This document shows positions 46,711 through 57,245 of a stretch of 64,000 bases of DNA, one piece after another. The notes beneath the pieces are model-generated. The model saw only the letters and a program-made list of their open reading frames with translations. It searched no databases and was not told the DNA's origin. The number at the start of each line of letters is the position of its first letter. Position 1 is the stretch's first letter. The DNA comes from Nelumbo lutea (taxonomy: Eukaryota > Streptophyta > Magnoliopsida > Proteales > Nelumbonaceae), in contig JAKGHH010000001.1 of NCBI GenBank assembly GCA_022828595.1, forward strand, positions 72,660,401 to 72,724,400. Reading direction: 5' to 3'. The translations under genes and the position numbers were made by a program.

Positions 46711-46979
46711 GTCTATACTTTCCAATACAGTTGTTATTCCCTTACCACAACATGAGAATCCCTTTATAGACTTTACAATTCCTCTTATCACCAATACTAG
46801 GCCCACTCTTGATGAGTCCCTACATGTTGATGACAATTCTAATCCAAAGCCCAACGTTGAGCCCATTGTTCCATCAAGACCCCATCATTCCCAATTGCCC
46901 TCCATTATATCTTTGTGATTATGAATATCATTTACTAGGGTCTCACATAGTAGCTACTGCTTTGGAATGTACCATCCTG

Positions 46980-47685
46980 CCACCTGAACCAACTTCATAT
47001 ACACAAGCAACAAAGAATCCTATTTGGTGCAAAGCCATGGAAGCTGAGACTACTACAATAGAACAAAATGAGACTTAGACCATTGTGGATCTTCCTCCAG
47101 GTAAGAAACCCACAGGGTCAAAATGGGTCTACGAACTAAAACTATGGGTTGATTGTACCATTGATCGTTACAAGGCCCGCTTAGTAGCCAAGGGGTACAC
47201 ACAAGTCAAGGGACATGACTGTCATGGTACCTATGCATTTGTTGCTAAACTATTTACTCTTAAGTGCATACTTGCTCTTGATGCCATCAATGGTTGGGAA
47301 TTACATCAATTAGATGTCACCAATGCCTTCTTACATGGTTACTTGGTTGAGGAGATTTGCACGAACCTTCTTCTAGGGATTCTTAAGCAAGGTAAAAACA
47401 AGTTTGTAAAGTTCAAAAGTCCTTATGTGGACTTAAACAAGCATCCCATTGTTTGTTTGAGAAGTTTGCTACTACTCTCAGAGTATGGTTTCAACAATCT
47501 GTGGCAAATTACTCATTCAAATCCACACAATTGGACTCCTATGTTGTGATACTTGTTGCTGTCAATGATCTCAAGACCTATCTTCATGGTTGTTTTCATC
47601 TTAAAGATCTTGGTCCTCTTCGGTATTTTCTCGGATTTGAGATCACATGCACCTCTTTTGGGGTTTTTGTATGCTAACATAAATA
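46980..47685 (+). pseudogene. Copia reverse transcriptase remnant lacking YVDD
   Basis: GSKWVYELK, RYKARLVAKGYTQVKGHD and LHQLDVTNAFLHGYLVEEI are clear RT blocks. A frameshift near 47440 leads to FEKFATTLRVWFQQSVANYS and VVILVAVNDLKTYLHGCFHL, where the catalytic YVDD box and neighbours are deleted, then DLGPLRYFLGFEI. It cannot be catalytic. Confidence 0.85.
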
Positions 47686-47770
47686 TGTTGTTGACATCAT
47701 CACTGAGATAGGAATGTTAGACTGCAAAGTTGCTTCACATCCTATGGAACAATAATGCCGGTTTGTTGAC

Positions 47771-48465
47771 ATGGACAACCCTCTCTTAGATGATCTCTCA
47801 CAATACAAGCATCTAGTCGGTCAACTTGTGTATCTGACCATAACTCGACCCGAGCTCACTTATCTTGTCCACATGCTATCTCAATTTTTGCATGCCCTTT
47901 GTGAAGAACATCTACAAGCAGCCTATTGCATTGTGCAATATATAAAGGCCAATCCTAGTAAATGCATTTTTTTCTTAGCCTCTATTGATTCTTTCCTCAA
48001 GGCTTATTGTGATTCTGATTGGACCACTTGTCCTTTCACGTGATGCACGACCACTGGTTACGTCACTATGCTTGGTTCTTCACTTCTCTCATGGAAGACA
48101 AAGAAATAGGTTACAATTTCTCATTCTTCTATTGAAACTAAATACCACACTATGGTGGCAGTTACTAGTGAATTAGTGTGGCTGAAAAACATATTTCAAG
48201 ATCTTAGTCTTATAATTTACTATTCAATCTAACTCTTTTGTCACAGTCAAGTAGCTATTCACATTACCAATAATCCCATATTCCATGAGCGGGCTAAACA
48301 CATTGACATTGACTACCACTTTGTCCGGGAATGGATTCAAAACAAAGAAATTCAGTTATGTCATTTCTCCACAAAATTGCAACCTATTGGTATCCTCACT
48401 AATGCCTTGGACTCTTACTAGTTTCACTTCCTTTTACACAAGTTGGGCATTTCACCAACGCCAAC
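47771..48465 (+). pseudogene. Copia RT end and RNase H remnant
   Basis: YKHLVGQLVYLTITRPELTY, AYCDSDWTTCP, then after stops [41 protein letters not shown], and [10 protein letters not shown], the decayed LADxLTK motif. A purine tract CTTGAGGGGGGTG follows at 48466-48478. Confidence 0.85.
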
Positions 48466-48609
48466 TTGAGGGGGGTGTAGACACCCCTTTTTTGTGCTCT
48501 TCAGTCTTTCTATAACACTTTGAGCTTTAAGCATGCTTCAGCTAACCTCTTAGCCAATTTAGGGGCATTTTTGATTTTTACAAAAATTTGGACTTTAAGG
48601 ATATTACAC

Positions 48610-49530
48610 CATAGGTATGTAAAACCCAAAAATCCAAATCCGATGACACCTAGGTCACCCAAATCCAACAATGTTTACTCTTTCATCTTAAGACCTAAAG
48701 CTAGAATCAATTTCAACCGTTCGATCAAATTCATTTTGATTCTTAACCTCATTTCATATAAAATCAAAAATCCAAAAACATAGGTATGTAGAGCCTAAAA
48801 ATCCAAATCTAGTGACTTCACTCAAATATGACATTGTTTACCCCATTTTCTTAGCACTCAAAGCTAAAACTGATTCCGATTGTCCAATAGGGGTCATTTT
48901 GACATTTAACTTTATTTTACTCCAAATCATAAATCCAAAACCATAAGTACATAGAGCCCAAAAGTCCAAACCCAACGAAACCAAGGTCACCCAAATTCGA
49001 CACCATTTATCCCTTCATCTTAAGACATGAGGCGAGAACTGATTTCGGTCGTTCAATCGAAGTTATTTTGATCCCCAAACATCATTTCATGTCAAATTAG
49101 AAAATCCAAAATCATAGGTATGTAGAGCCCAAAAATCCAAATCCAATGACACCAAGATCACCTAAATCCAACACCGTTTACCCTTTTCATCTCAAGACCC
49201 GAAGTTGGAACCAATTTCGATCGGAGTCATTTTGATCATAAACCTTATTTCATGTCAAATTAGAAATCCAACACCATAGATACATAGATCCCAAAGTCCA
49301 AGTCCAATGACACCAAGATCACCCAAATCAGACATTGTTTATCCATTCATCTCAAGGCCTGAAGTCAAAACCGATTCTGATTGACCGATCGGGATCATTT
49401 TTATTCTAAACCCTATGCCATGTGAAATAAGAAGTCCAACATTGTATATGGATAGAGCTCAAAATTCTGAGTCCAATGGTACCAAGATCATCCAATTCTA
49501 ACACCGTTAACCCCTCCATCTTGAGACAAG
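48610..49530 (+). repeat. Tandem array of about 167-bp units, 5.5 copies
   Basis: Units begin near 48610, 48779, 48942, 49113, 49275 and 49444 (spacing 162-171 bp). Each carries CATAGGTATGTAGAGCCC-like, AATCCAAATCCAATGACACC-like, and TTTACCC...CATCTTAAGACC-like blocks. The copies are diverged by many substitutions. The array lies between the copia RNase H and the LINE tail. It is satellite-like in unit size but local. Confidence 0.85.
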
Positions 49531-49539
49531 ATGCAAGAC

Positions 49540-50022
49540 TTGATTTGGGCATTCTGTTTGGAATCCTCTTTACAACTTCGACCTAGGGCATCCCAAGACA
49601 AGATCTTCCTCCCAGACTCTAGAACTATCTTAAATGTAGTGGAGACTTGGGCTGCGTGGGAGGCCCATAACATAGCTATTAACTATAGGGGTCTCCTTAT
49701 TTTCATTGAGGGAGACCCCCTTCTAGTGATATGTGCTTAAAGAACAAAGTGGACTGCCTATGGAGACTGAAGACCGTTGCTAAGGAGTGTTTGGAGCTGG
49801 CTGGAGAATTGGAATGTGGAGTCACTAATAACCACATTTTCAAAGAAGTCAATCAAGTTATGGACTGGATAGCAAACCAATAATCTCTTTCTTCCCCTCT
49901 TAAAACTCTCATTTTTTGCTCTTCCTTTATCCCTAGGGTTTCAAGTTCTATTTGTTTTTGTGATGCTTGGGGCCGAGCTTTCCCCCATCTTGTGTAGCTC
50001 CTCTTATTTCTAAAAAAAAAAC
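49540..50022 (+). mobile_element. 5'-truncated LINE tail with RNase H remnant
   Basis: The plus strand reads VVETWAAWEAHNIAI, LLIFIEGDPLLVIC (RNase H Asp), then ECLELAGELECGV and NQVMDWIANQ in shifted frames, a 3' tail with GCTCCTCTTATTTCT and an A-run at about 50013-50022. The N-terminal part of RNase H is missing. Confidence 0.72.
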
Positions 50023-52418
50023 ATAACTATCTTAAAATCCAAGATTTAACCAGTTAATGAGTCTCTAATCAATCAAACCGATCACCTAAATTGGGAATGT
50101 TCAATTTAGGTAAATTGGTAAAATTTTCCACTTATTATCTTGATTGATTGAGAGGATATCTCCCAAAGCTATCTTGACCGCCCCTTTCCCTCAATTAATC
50201 TCCCTCAAAAAACCCTTTAAACTTCAGTCATTGATCTTCCTAGTCTCCCTATCTCAGCCTTTCATTCACTTCTCAAAAATCTATAAATACCCCCCATTCT
50301 CACACTTAGGGACACAATCTAGTTTAGGGAGAGAACTCTACCCCTATTAGCTTAAAGAATAATCCTTCCGTTTCAAGCTTCTCTATTAGCTCCAAACTTC
50401 CCTAACTCACGTCTTAGACTCACTCCCCACCATCTCTCTTGTCCCTTGGATCCACCCATATCAGTAGCAGTCCAAGAAACCCCCAGGTCACACAAATTAT
50501 CAAGAAAGAAAGCCGAAGCATGTTTGAAACAACGACATTACGGCAAACACCACAGACTTTTATAAGATCATCTAAACATGGGCTACACTCTTGATGACCT
50601 TTTAATCCCATAAGCACTCAAGAGACACAGCGGGTGATTGAAGGTAGAAAAGCTGATGCACATTAAAGATCAAGGTGGTCGGACTAAGCAATGGGCATCG
50701 AGTTCTTCCTTTTCTCTATCATTCCATATATGTTCACTGCTTTAACCTTTCATAATTTAACTAGTTTTGTTGCTAATATTAGTACCATTTAATTGTAAAC
50801 ATGGCATTGATTACATTAGTTGTTTTTTAGATGATTTCTCAGTTTTCATTTTGGAAGTAGATTAGTAGGATTGGCCTACTAGTCGTCCAAAGACGAACAT
50901 CTCTGGCACACATGATCATTTCCCTCACGCTTATTTTTCCTTTTCTTTCAAGAATTTAAAATCCCATGAATCAACTTTCAGGTTTTGCTTTGCCTTATAG
51001 CTATTTTCAAATTCAATCGTTGTGTGTCCATGCATTCATTTTATTTAATCATTAATCCAATTAAGAATTTTGACATATGTACACTTGGCATCAGCACTGT
51101 CCCATTCATTATTTACATACACTCTCATCTACCTAATAGTGTAATAGCATTGAATATGTTTTAACCAAAATCCCATTTCACCCTTTTCTATCTTCAATTT
51201 TAGAATAGTGCATGTCATTCTTTCAATCCGAGGTAATTCATGCAGTTTACCAATTTCCATTTATTCATATTAGTTTTAAGATCAACCCATGTACAATCAT
51301 CGATTTGTTTCATTAGGCATCAACATTTAGATCTCTTTTGTCATTTAGGTTGTGTTTGGAATCAGTCTAAAACGTCATCGGTGTAAAAATACACTGATGG
51401 TGTTTTATACTGAACCATGAATATGATCGTTGCTTTTTGAAATTAGCAATGAATGAAAGAGTATAAAGTTTTGCATCGATAAAATTAATGTAGTTTTTAC
51501 ATCGAATATCGATGCAAAACTTTAGAGCTGATGAGGTTTTATATTGGTTATCAATGTAAAACTCCACTACATCCAAACACATACAAAACTGAACCAGAGT
51601 GAAATTTTACATCGATAATAATTACACTCTTTTTCCATTTATATCGGTTCTTGATTTACATCGCATCCAAATACAGCCTTGGTATTAGCATGAACCACAT
51701 ATTCAGTCCTTAATTAATCATCGGATACAATCCCCTTTTTCTACTTTTCTTTTCTTTTTTTTTTTTTGTCTTTCTTTAGATAAGACAACTATTCCCATCT
51801 CATTCACTCTGCATTTACTTAAACATATTTTACATAGTTCATTCAAGAGGAATAGAAATGAGATCGACAAATCCCCCAAGTCCAAGCCTTTTGGTGACGT
51901 GCTTCATTGCTTAACATTTCAATTATCATTATTAGTACTGGGTCATAGGTTTTATTAGTTTCGTTCCAGGTTTTCATTAGAAACTAGGGTGCTACTCTAA
52001 TACTTCATTAATAGTCCCATGTTATTTTCGATGTATCAATCCATTAATGGAGTGGTTCATTTTAGTCATCTAGTTCGTTAAAAAAATGTTAGATGTTCAC
52101 TAGTTTGTATAGTTGGAATCTTAACTTTTTTTGTTGTAGTTCAGTTCATCACTTAGTACATTAATTCTCTAGGTTCTTTTATGTTATATTATCATTCGTT
52201 TTTGTTTAATGTTGTGGTTGCCTTATTTCATTTATCATGTTTGGTGAGTTTGTGTTAATTTTGATAAATAATTTAAGTAAAAATTGTTAAAACCATGCAT
52301 CTTTGGAACATTGTGAAGTAGAGTTCGGTTCAATTGAACATTGTGAAGTAAAGTTCGGTTTAATTGAACATGTGTGAAATTTAGACAATCCATTCCACTG
52401 TCCCCCTCCGGGTCGGGT
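50023..52418. other. 3' region of the copia element; LTR-like promoter and MITE
   Basis: CTATAAATACCCCCC at 50280 followed by a CT-rich leader and CTTAGGGACACAATC looks like the core promoter of an LTR, but no second copy or ends were found. The rest is AT-rich non-coding sequence apart from the MITE at 51348-51680. Confidence 0.45.
51348..51680. mobile_element. Foldback MITE, about 333 bp
   Basis: Left end AGGTTGTGTTTGGAATC and inverse of the right end AAGGCTGTATTTGGATGC are inverted repeats. Arms repeat TTTTACATCGATA and CGATGCAAAACTTT-type words in both orientations, forming nested hairpins. Confidence 0.7.
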
Positions 52419-52430
52419 AGCCACAGGGGG

Positions 52431-52531
52431 TATTCAAGAATACTCGAGAACATTCTTAGAATTCAGAGAATTTCCACGTGGGCTAAATTGGTGAATAAAG
52501 TCTGTGATTAAATGAAAATTTTCTTCTGTCA
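52431..52531 (+). repeat. 3' LTR of second copia element (internally deleted)
   Basis: About 101 bp. Matches both ends of the 5' LTR (AGAACATTCT(A/T)AGAATT, AAATGAAAATT, TTCTTCT) but lacks its middle. The LTR ends TGTCA and is followed by the AAACC duplication. Confidence 0.72.
52433..52455 (+). promoter_or_regulatory. Heat-shock-element-like array in 3' LTR
   Basis: The same five phased units as in the 5' LTR: TTC-aa-GAA-ta-CTC-ga-GAA-ca-TTC. The spacers changed, the core triplets did not. Confidence 0.55.
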
Positions 52532-52536
52532 AAACC

Positions 52537-52914
52537 AAAAACATGTGTTTTGGTTTTGCGAGACAATCCAATTTCAAACCGGTAACAAAAAAAAACTATT
52601 CACATTATAAAATGCCCCTATATGAAACAAATGGATTCCAAGGAGGAATGAATTCACTACGTTGGGAGATTTATTAGACATAGACATCGAGTTTGCTGGC
52701 ATCACAACAACAACCATCTCAGGCACGTATATCCTGAAGATTGGACAATTCGGAAGGTTTTCATCTCTTTCTCGTAACTCCAAATCTCCATTATTATTTC
52801 ACCAAAAAAAGTCCCCATTATAAGCACCCATGCCTTGTTCCCCAATCTGTTGAAAATAGCAGTGGGTTTGATACTTTGATTAAAAATAGCAGTTAGTTTA
52901 TCCTTGTGTTTTTT
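52537..52914. other. No gene recognised
   Basis: A plus-strand frame near 52615-52815 without an ATG reads LGDLLDIDIEFAGITTTTIS; it could be an exon remnant but has no clear splice sites. The overlapping minus-strand frame is not favoured. Confidence 0.3.
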
Positions 52915-53478
52915 TGGTAAATTGCTGAAACCTTTCTTAAGTTTTTGGTCATTGTTAAAATCTCCCCTGAAGTTTTAGTAATTGCAATCATCTTTCTTAA
53001 ACTTTATATGATACAGTTACAAATAGACCCCCTTTGGTAGGATTTTCTTAAAAAAAGGCATCAAAATGTCTAAAACACCCGTTTAGCTACCATTAATGTT
53101 GGTTTTCACGAAAAAAAAAAAAACAATACAAACTTTATGAACAATAAAAACAAAGAGAATTTAAATTTGCAACTTTACCTTTGAGTTATTGGTATGAAGG
53201 GTAAATTTGAAAAATAAATCAATTTCAGAAAAGAGATTGGAAGGGTATGGAGTAGTGATTCATATGAAGAGAAAGTTTGGAAAATTAATATTTTTTGTCA
53301 AAAGTAAATATATATGGGTATTTTGGATATTTTCATGCCTCTTTTTAGAAGATTCTACCGGAAGGGGTCTATTTGCAACTATGTTAGAATGTTCAAGGAT
53401 GGTGATTGCAATTACCAACTTCAGGACATATTTCAGCAACAATCAAAAACTTTAAGGGAGGTTTTGGCAATTTACCCT
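52915..53478. mobile_element. Long-TIR MITE, about 564 bp
   Basis: The first about 125 bp (GGTAAATTGCTGAAACC..., AATTGCAATCATC, CAAATAGACCCCCTTT) are the inverse of the last about 125 bp (AAATAGACCCC, AATTGCAATCACC, GGTAAATTGCCAAAACC on the minus strand). The core is A-rich and non-coding. Target duplication not resolved. Confidence 0.82.
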
Positions 53479-53604
53479 TTTTAATCTAACTTCCTTCTTT
53501 TAGTTTGTGTGGCATAAAACAGGCCAAACCAAAAGTTTTACTTGCGATAATAACCATGACTAGTAGAAAGGAGTTACCTTCTTTGACAACTTGTGAGATG
53601 TGAC

Positions 53605-53760
53605 TAGACCTGTTCATGGGCCGGCCTCGGGTCGGGCTTTTACTCTTAATTAACAGATTTTTTTAAGGTCTGAGCCCGAGCTTGGCCCGACCATCGGGCC
53701 TACAACTTGGGCCCAAGCCCGAAGTCTAAAGTTCATGTTGTTGCTATCACTGAAGTGATT

Positions 53761-53802
<42 letters not shown>

Positions 53803-54061
53803 TATAAAGAAAAAAATAAAAATTGTATATATTAAATTATTAATATATATATATATATTATAATAAATATTATATATTATATATTATATATTATATAAAT
53901 TAATTGGGCCGGGATTTTTTGAAAAATCCCGAGCATGGTCCGAAACACAGTCAGGCTTGGTATTTGGGGCCGGAGGTTAGGCCCATGGGCCTAACTACAT
54001 GTCCAAGCCCAATCAGGGTGTGGGCCGGATTGTCATGCTATTCGGTCCATGAACAGGCCTA
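53605..54061. mobile_element. hAT MITE, 457 bp, TIR TAG(A/G)CCTGTTCATGG
   Basis: Left end TAGACCTGTTCATGGGCCGG; right end inverse TAGGCCTGTTCATGGACCG. Flanks GATGTGAC (53597-53604) and GTTGTGAC (54062-54069) match at 7 of 8. The arms are rich in GGGCC/GCCCGA words, and the core holds a (GA)n run at about 53763-53799 and a TA-rich part. Confidence 0.9.
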
Positions 54062-54429
54062 GTTGTGACTATTGGTAGCCTAGAGGGAAAGTCAAGGATA
54101 TATTTAAGTCCAATAGGAGATTTACTGAAGAAAAATCCAATAGGATAAATCTATAAGTTATATCTAAGTCTGTTTTAAAGAATTCATGTATCTTTAAATC
54201 AATTTGTGAAACCTAAAGCACACTTATTTATGTGTGTTATTTATATGAACCTATAATACATATCAATCACGAATTAAACAAGGAAACATTGGTTTATACA
54301 CTTGTGATTGATTATGTGGCCTGTTACAAACAGCATGGCGAGCAACAGAACCATGGTGCTCCTGCTGCAATAATGCCTCTTGATGTTCCAATTTTTGGTC
54401 ACGTATCTTTTTTTTTTTGCTAAGTACCT

Positions 54430-55259
54430 CATCATTTCGTTTGTTCCCAAGTGGCCGATGGCTCAGAGGCAGAAGTGGAGCTCCCTAGTGTAGCGCAACC
54501 CGGCTGCTCCCTGTAGGAGATGATCTGCTCATATTTGTAGACAATGGACCTGGTTGATCTACAAGAGATGAATCAGAGAACCCGGGGGTGTTTACCCGGC
54601 GAGGTCACTCCAATGGCTAAGTTAGCACTTAGTAGTGAGCTGAAAATGATATTAGAGAATGAGAGAGCTAGAGAGCAGAGATTACCCACCTTTTTTTTTC
54701 TCCCCTCAACCCAGGGGGTGAAGCCTTTATATACTGGAGTCCTCGCGGGTTTGGTGGAGTAGTTCCTTGATCCCTGCTGTGACGGGATCTGTTTCCGTGT
54801 TAGTTGGGGATAACGCCACCAACTGGTAAGGTTGCCCATTTCCACCTAAATCGGGGAGTGGGTGAGCTAATATAGATGTTACAAGGTACGATCCCAGAAG
54901 ATGCGAAGTACGGTGACGAGATCCTTGGGGTTTCCATGAGGTGGTCGGTCTAACTAGGAGGCGAGCTACCCGTAAGGTGCCAGGCTGCCTAGTAGCGAGC
55001 TGCCTGTGAGGTGTCGGGCTGACCAGGTGTCAAGCTACCTATGAGGTGCCGAGCTGCCCAGGTGTTGAGCTGCCTATGAGATGTCGGGCTGACCAGGTGT
55101 CGAGCTGCCTGTGAGATGCCAGACTGACCAGGTGCCGAGCTGCCTATGAGGTGTCGAGCTGCTTGGTGGCGAGCTGCCTGTGAAGTGACAGGCTACACCT
55201 AGTTGTCATGAGCTGCCATGTGTCATAATGTCATTGGAAGGCCAAATCCACCCTCACCA
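54430..55259 (-). repeat. Partial LTR of the minisatellite-bearing family, minus orientation
   Basis: On the minus strand its start (near 55259) reads GGTGAGGGTGGATTTGGCC, like the start of the LTRs at 55937 and 58448 (TGATGAGGGCGGATTTGGCC). It then has many GAGCTGCC/AGCTCGGCA-type units (about 54955-55195), a TATA-like TATATAAAGG near 54725-54733, and the conserved leader ATCTCTGCTCTCTAGCTCTC and CACCCCCGGGTTCTCTGATT. The far end is unclear. No interior is attached. Confidence 0.75.
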
Positions 55260-55382
55260 CCTTTGTTGCTAGGTCGTTGGATGACGAAGTCGATCCCTAT
55301 TTTGTTGGCACATTGATCAAATGATATCCAAACGGAGTAATGAAATATGTGAATGGTGAGTAAAGCGATGTTAAGACCGAAA

Positions 55383-55905
55383 TTAGGGTAAATTGCATAT
55401 TAGTAATCTTGTACTTTAGGCCTAGTTTCATTTTGGTACACAAATTTCAAAACGTGTCAAACTAATATCTAAACTCTCAAAACATTACAGTTTAGTCAAA
55501 ATTATTAACTAGTACCAAATTAGTAATCATGTACTACTTACCCATCGTTAAGTGTATATAAAAGAATGCAAATGCCCTTCAAGTGTTATTTATTTTTCTT
55601 TATCAACCATCAAAATGCCCATACCCAAATGTCTTTTGGGTTGTTCACCATTGCTTTGGTTCAACCTAGATTCTTGAGGAAGAAGATGATAAACAATGTC
55701 TTATTTGAAGGTAATTTTGACATTTTCAAAAGTTTTAAGTCACACATGTCATCATATGATATAGATAATTGATAGACTACTAACAATAGAGACTAAACTG
55801 GAACATTCTAGGAATTCAGGTAAGATTGACACATTTTGAAATTCAAGTACCAAAATGAGACTAGGCTTGAAATACAAGGTACTAATCCGAATTTTACACA
55901 AAAAA
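55383..55905. mobile_element. Long-TIR MITE, about 523 bp
   Basis: Left arm GGGTAAATTGCATATTAGTA, GTACTTTAGGCCTAGTTTCA, TTTTGGTACACAAATTTCAA pairs with the inverse of the right arm (GTACCTTGTATTTCAAGCCT, TCATTTTGGTACTTGAATTT). The arms span about 80-120 bp. Non-coding core. Confidence 0.8.
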
Positions 55906-56600
55906 TTATTGCACTGGATCAAATTGATATTATGTGTGATGAGGGCGGATTTGGCCCTCCAGTGAAATTGTGACACCTGGCACCTCATGCAAACCAAGTG
56001 CAGCCTCTTGACAACTAGGCAGCTTGGGAAGCTCCGGCAGGTCGGCAGAGCTTGCCACAGCTTGCCACTTACATACAGCTTGGCTTGGCTTGCCACAAGC
56101 AGCTCGACTGAGCTCACCACAAGCAGCTCGGGGAGCTTGGCATAGCTAGGGGCAACTCAACATAGGCAGTTGGCCACTCCGCAGGCAGCCTGGCGTCTTA
56201 CGAAGAGCTTGCCACTTAGGGACAGCTCGGCACTTACAGGTAGCTCGCCATAGGCAGTTGGCCACTCCGCAGGCAGCCTGGCGTCTTACGAAGAGCTCGC
56301 CACTTAGGGGCAGCTCGGCACTTATAGGTAGCTCGGCACTTAGGGGCAGCTCAGTGTATCGCAAGAAGATCTCCTGCCTGACAACCGTACCTGACAGATC
56401 CGGAGACTTGCGCCCACGTCTCTCGCTAGGCAGCGCCATGCCTGCCAGTCCTAAGAGTTGTCCCTTGACTGGCAGAGCCATACTCTATAGTAGCCGCCTG
56501 CACCCGCCACCTCAGCTCTGGCAGTAACGGCTGCGGTAGAGAGATAGAGGCGGTTACACCTGACTTGACAGAGGCTGTTACGCCTGATTTGACAGGACAC

Positions 56601-56612
56601 CACTATATAAGG
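56601..56612 (+). promoter_or_regulatory. TATA box of the LTR
   Basis: CACTATATAAGGACTC, conserved in the right LTR at 59098-59110. A transcribed leader with ATCTCTGCTCTCTAGCTCTC follows. Confidence 0.6.
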
Positions 56613-56897
56613 ACTCCGACGCCCAAAGACAAGGGGGAGAGAATGAAAAAATTGAGGTAATCTCTGCTCTCTAGCTCTCTAATTTCTCTCCAAGCTCCCT
56701 ACAATCAGAATGCTAACTTAGGCATCGGAGAGTCCCTGCCGGGAAAATACCCCCGGGTCCTCTAATTCAGTTCTTGCGGGTTCCTTAGCTCCCGCCGCCT
56801 ACAAAGAGAAGGAAAAGATGGAGTTCTCATAGGTACATCAGCTCTTGCCGCCTACAAAGGAGAGGAGATCACCTCATGTAGAGGGCAGTTGGGTTGC

Positions 56898-57140
56898 GCA
56901 CCACCAGGGAGCTTATCACCAATTAGCTCACCACCAAGGAGCTTGTCACTAGGTAGCTCACCGCTAAGGAGCTTGTCACCTTGTAGCTCACCACCAGGGA
57001 GCTCGTCACTAGGTAGCTCACCGCCAGGGAGCTCGTCACCAGGGAGCTCACCGCCAGGGAGCTCGTCACCAGGTAGCTCACCGCCAGGGAACTCATCACC
57101 AAGTAGCTCAGCACCAGGGAGCTCCACCATCCTCTCCTGG
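56898..57140 (+). repeat. Minisatellite of 15/30-bp units inside the LTR
   Basis: Alternating units GGGAGCTCGTCACCA and GGTAGCTCACCGCCA repeat about eight times as a 30-bp dimer. This gives Ser/Pro/Gly-repeat open frames on the plus strand and ELPGDELPGG repeats on the minus strand, both spurious. The right LTR is truncated before this point. Confidence 0.9.
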
Positions 57141-57225
57141 GAGCAGGTCAAATGGCGAGGCACTTAGCCAAAAAAAATTGATACATCACAAAAAAATTGG
57201 TATGTGACCAGAAATTGTTACATCA

Positions 57226-57245
57226 ATTGGCATTGTCTGTGGGAA
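57226..57245 (+). other. Tat-like primer-binding region
   Basis: ATTGGCATTGTCTGTGGGAA right after the LTR, close to TTGGCGCCGTCTGTGGGAA of Tat elements. Confidence 0.7.

Larger units (their letters stand above)
43900..52531 (+). mobile_element. Decayed Ty1/copia element, 8.6 kb, with enlarged 3' region
   Basis: A perfect 5-bp duplication AAACC flanks the element (43895-43899 and 52532-52536). The left LTR (43900-44194) and right LTR (52431-52531) both start TATTC and end TGTCA. The primer-binding site TGGTATTAGAGCC follows the left LTR and a purine tract (CCACAGGGGG) precedes the right. The interior shows gag, protease, integrase, RT and RNase H remnants to about 48460. Almost 4 kb of other sequence then follows: a second purine tract at 48466-48478, a tandem array, a LINE tail and a MITE. 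The element is long dead. Confidence 0.8.
55937..57225 (+). repeat. 5' LTR of minisatellite-bearing element, 1.29 kb
   Basis: Carries a tandem duplication of about 86 bp (56163 and 56249), many AGCTCGGCACTTA-like words, a TATA box TATATAAGG at about 56604, the leader, and the 15-bp minisatellite near its end. Ends TTACATCA. Confidence 0.85.

Noticed and set aside
48610..49530. CRISPR-like array
   Set aside because: Units of about 167 bp diverge along their whole length and there is no short constant repeat with unique spacers. It is an ordinary tandem repeat in plant DNA.
52574..52815. Frames on both strands next to the copia 3' end
   Set aside because: The plus frame has no start and the minus frame no known motif; too little to call a gene.
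56852..57167. Repetitive Pro/Ser/Gly and Leu/Pro/Gly/Asp open frames
   Set aside because: They read through the 15/30-bp minisatellite in an LTR on both strands, which any short repeat without stops will do.
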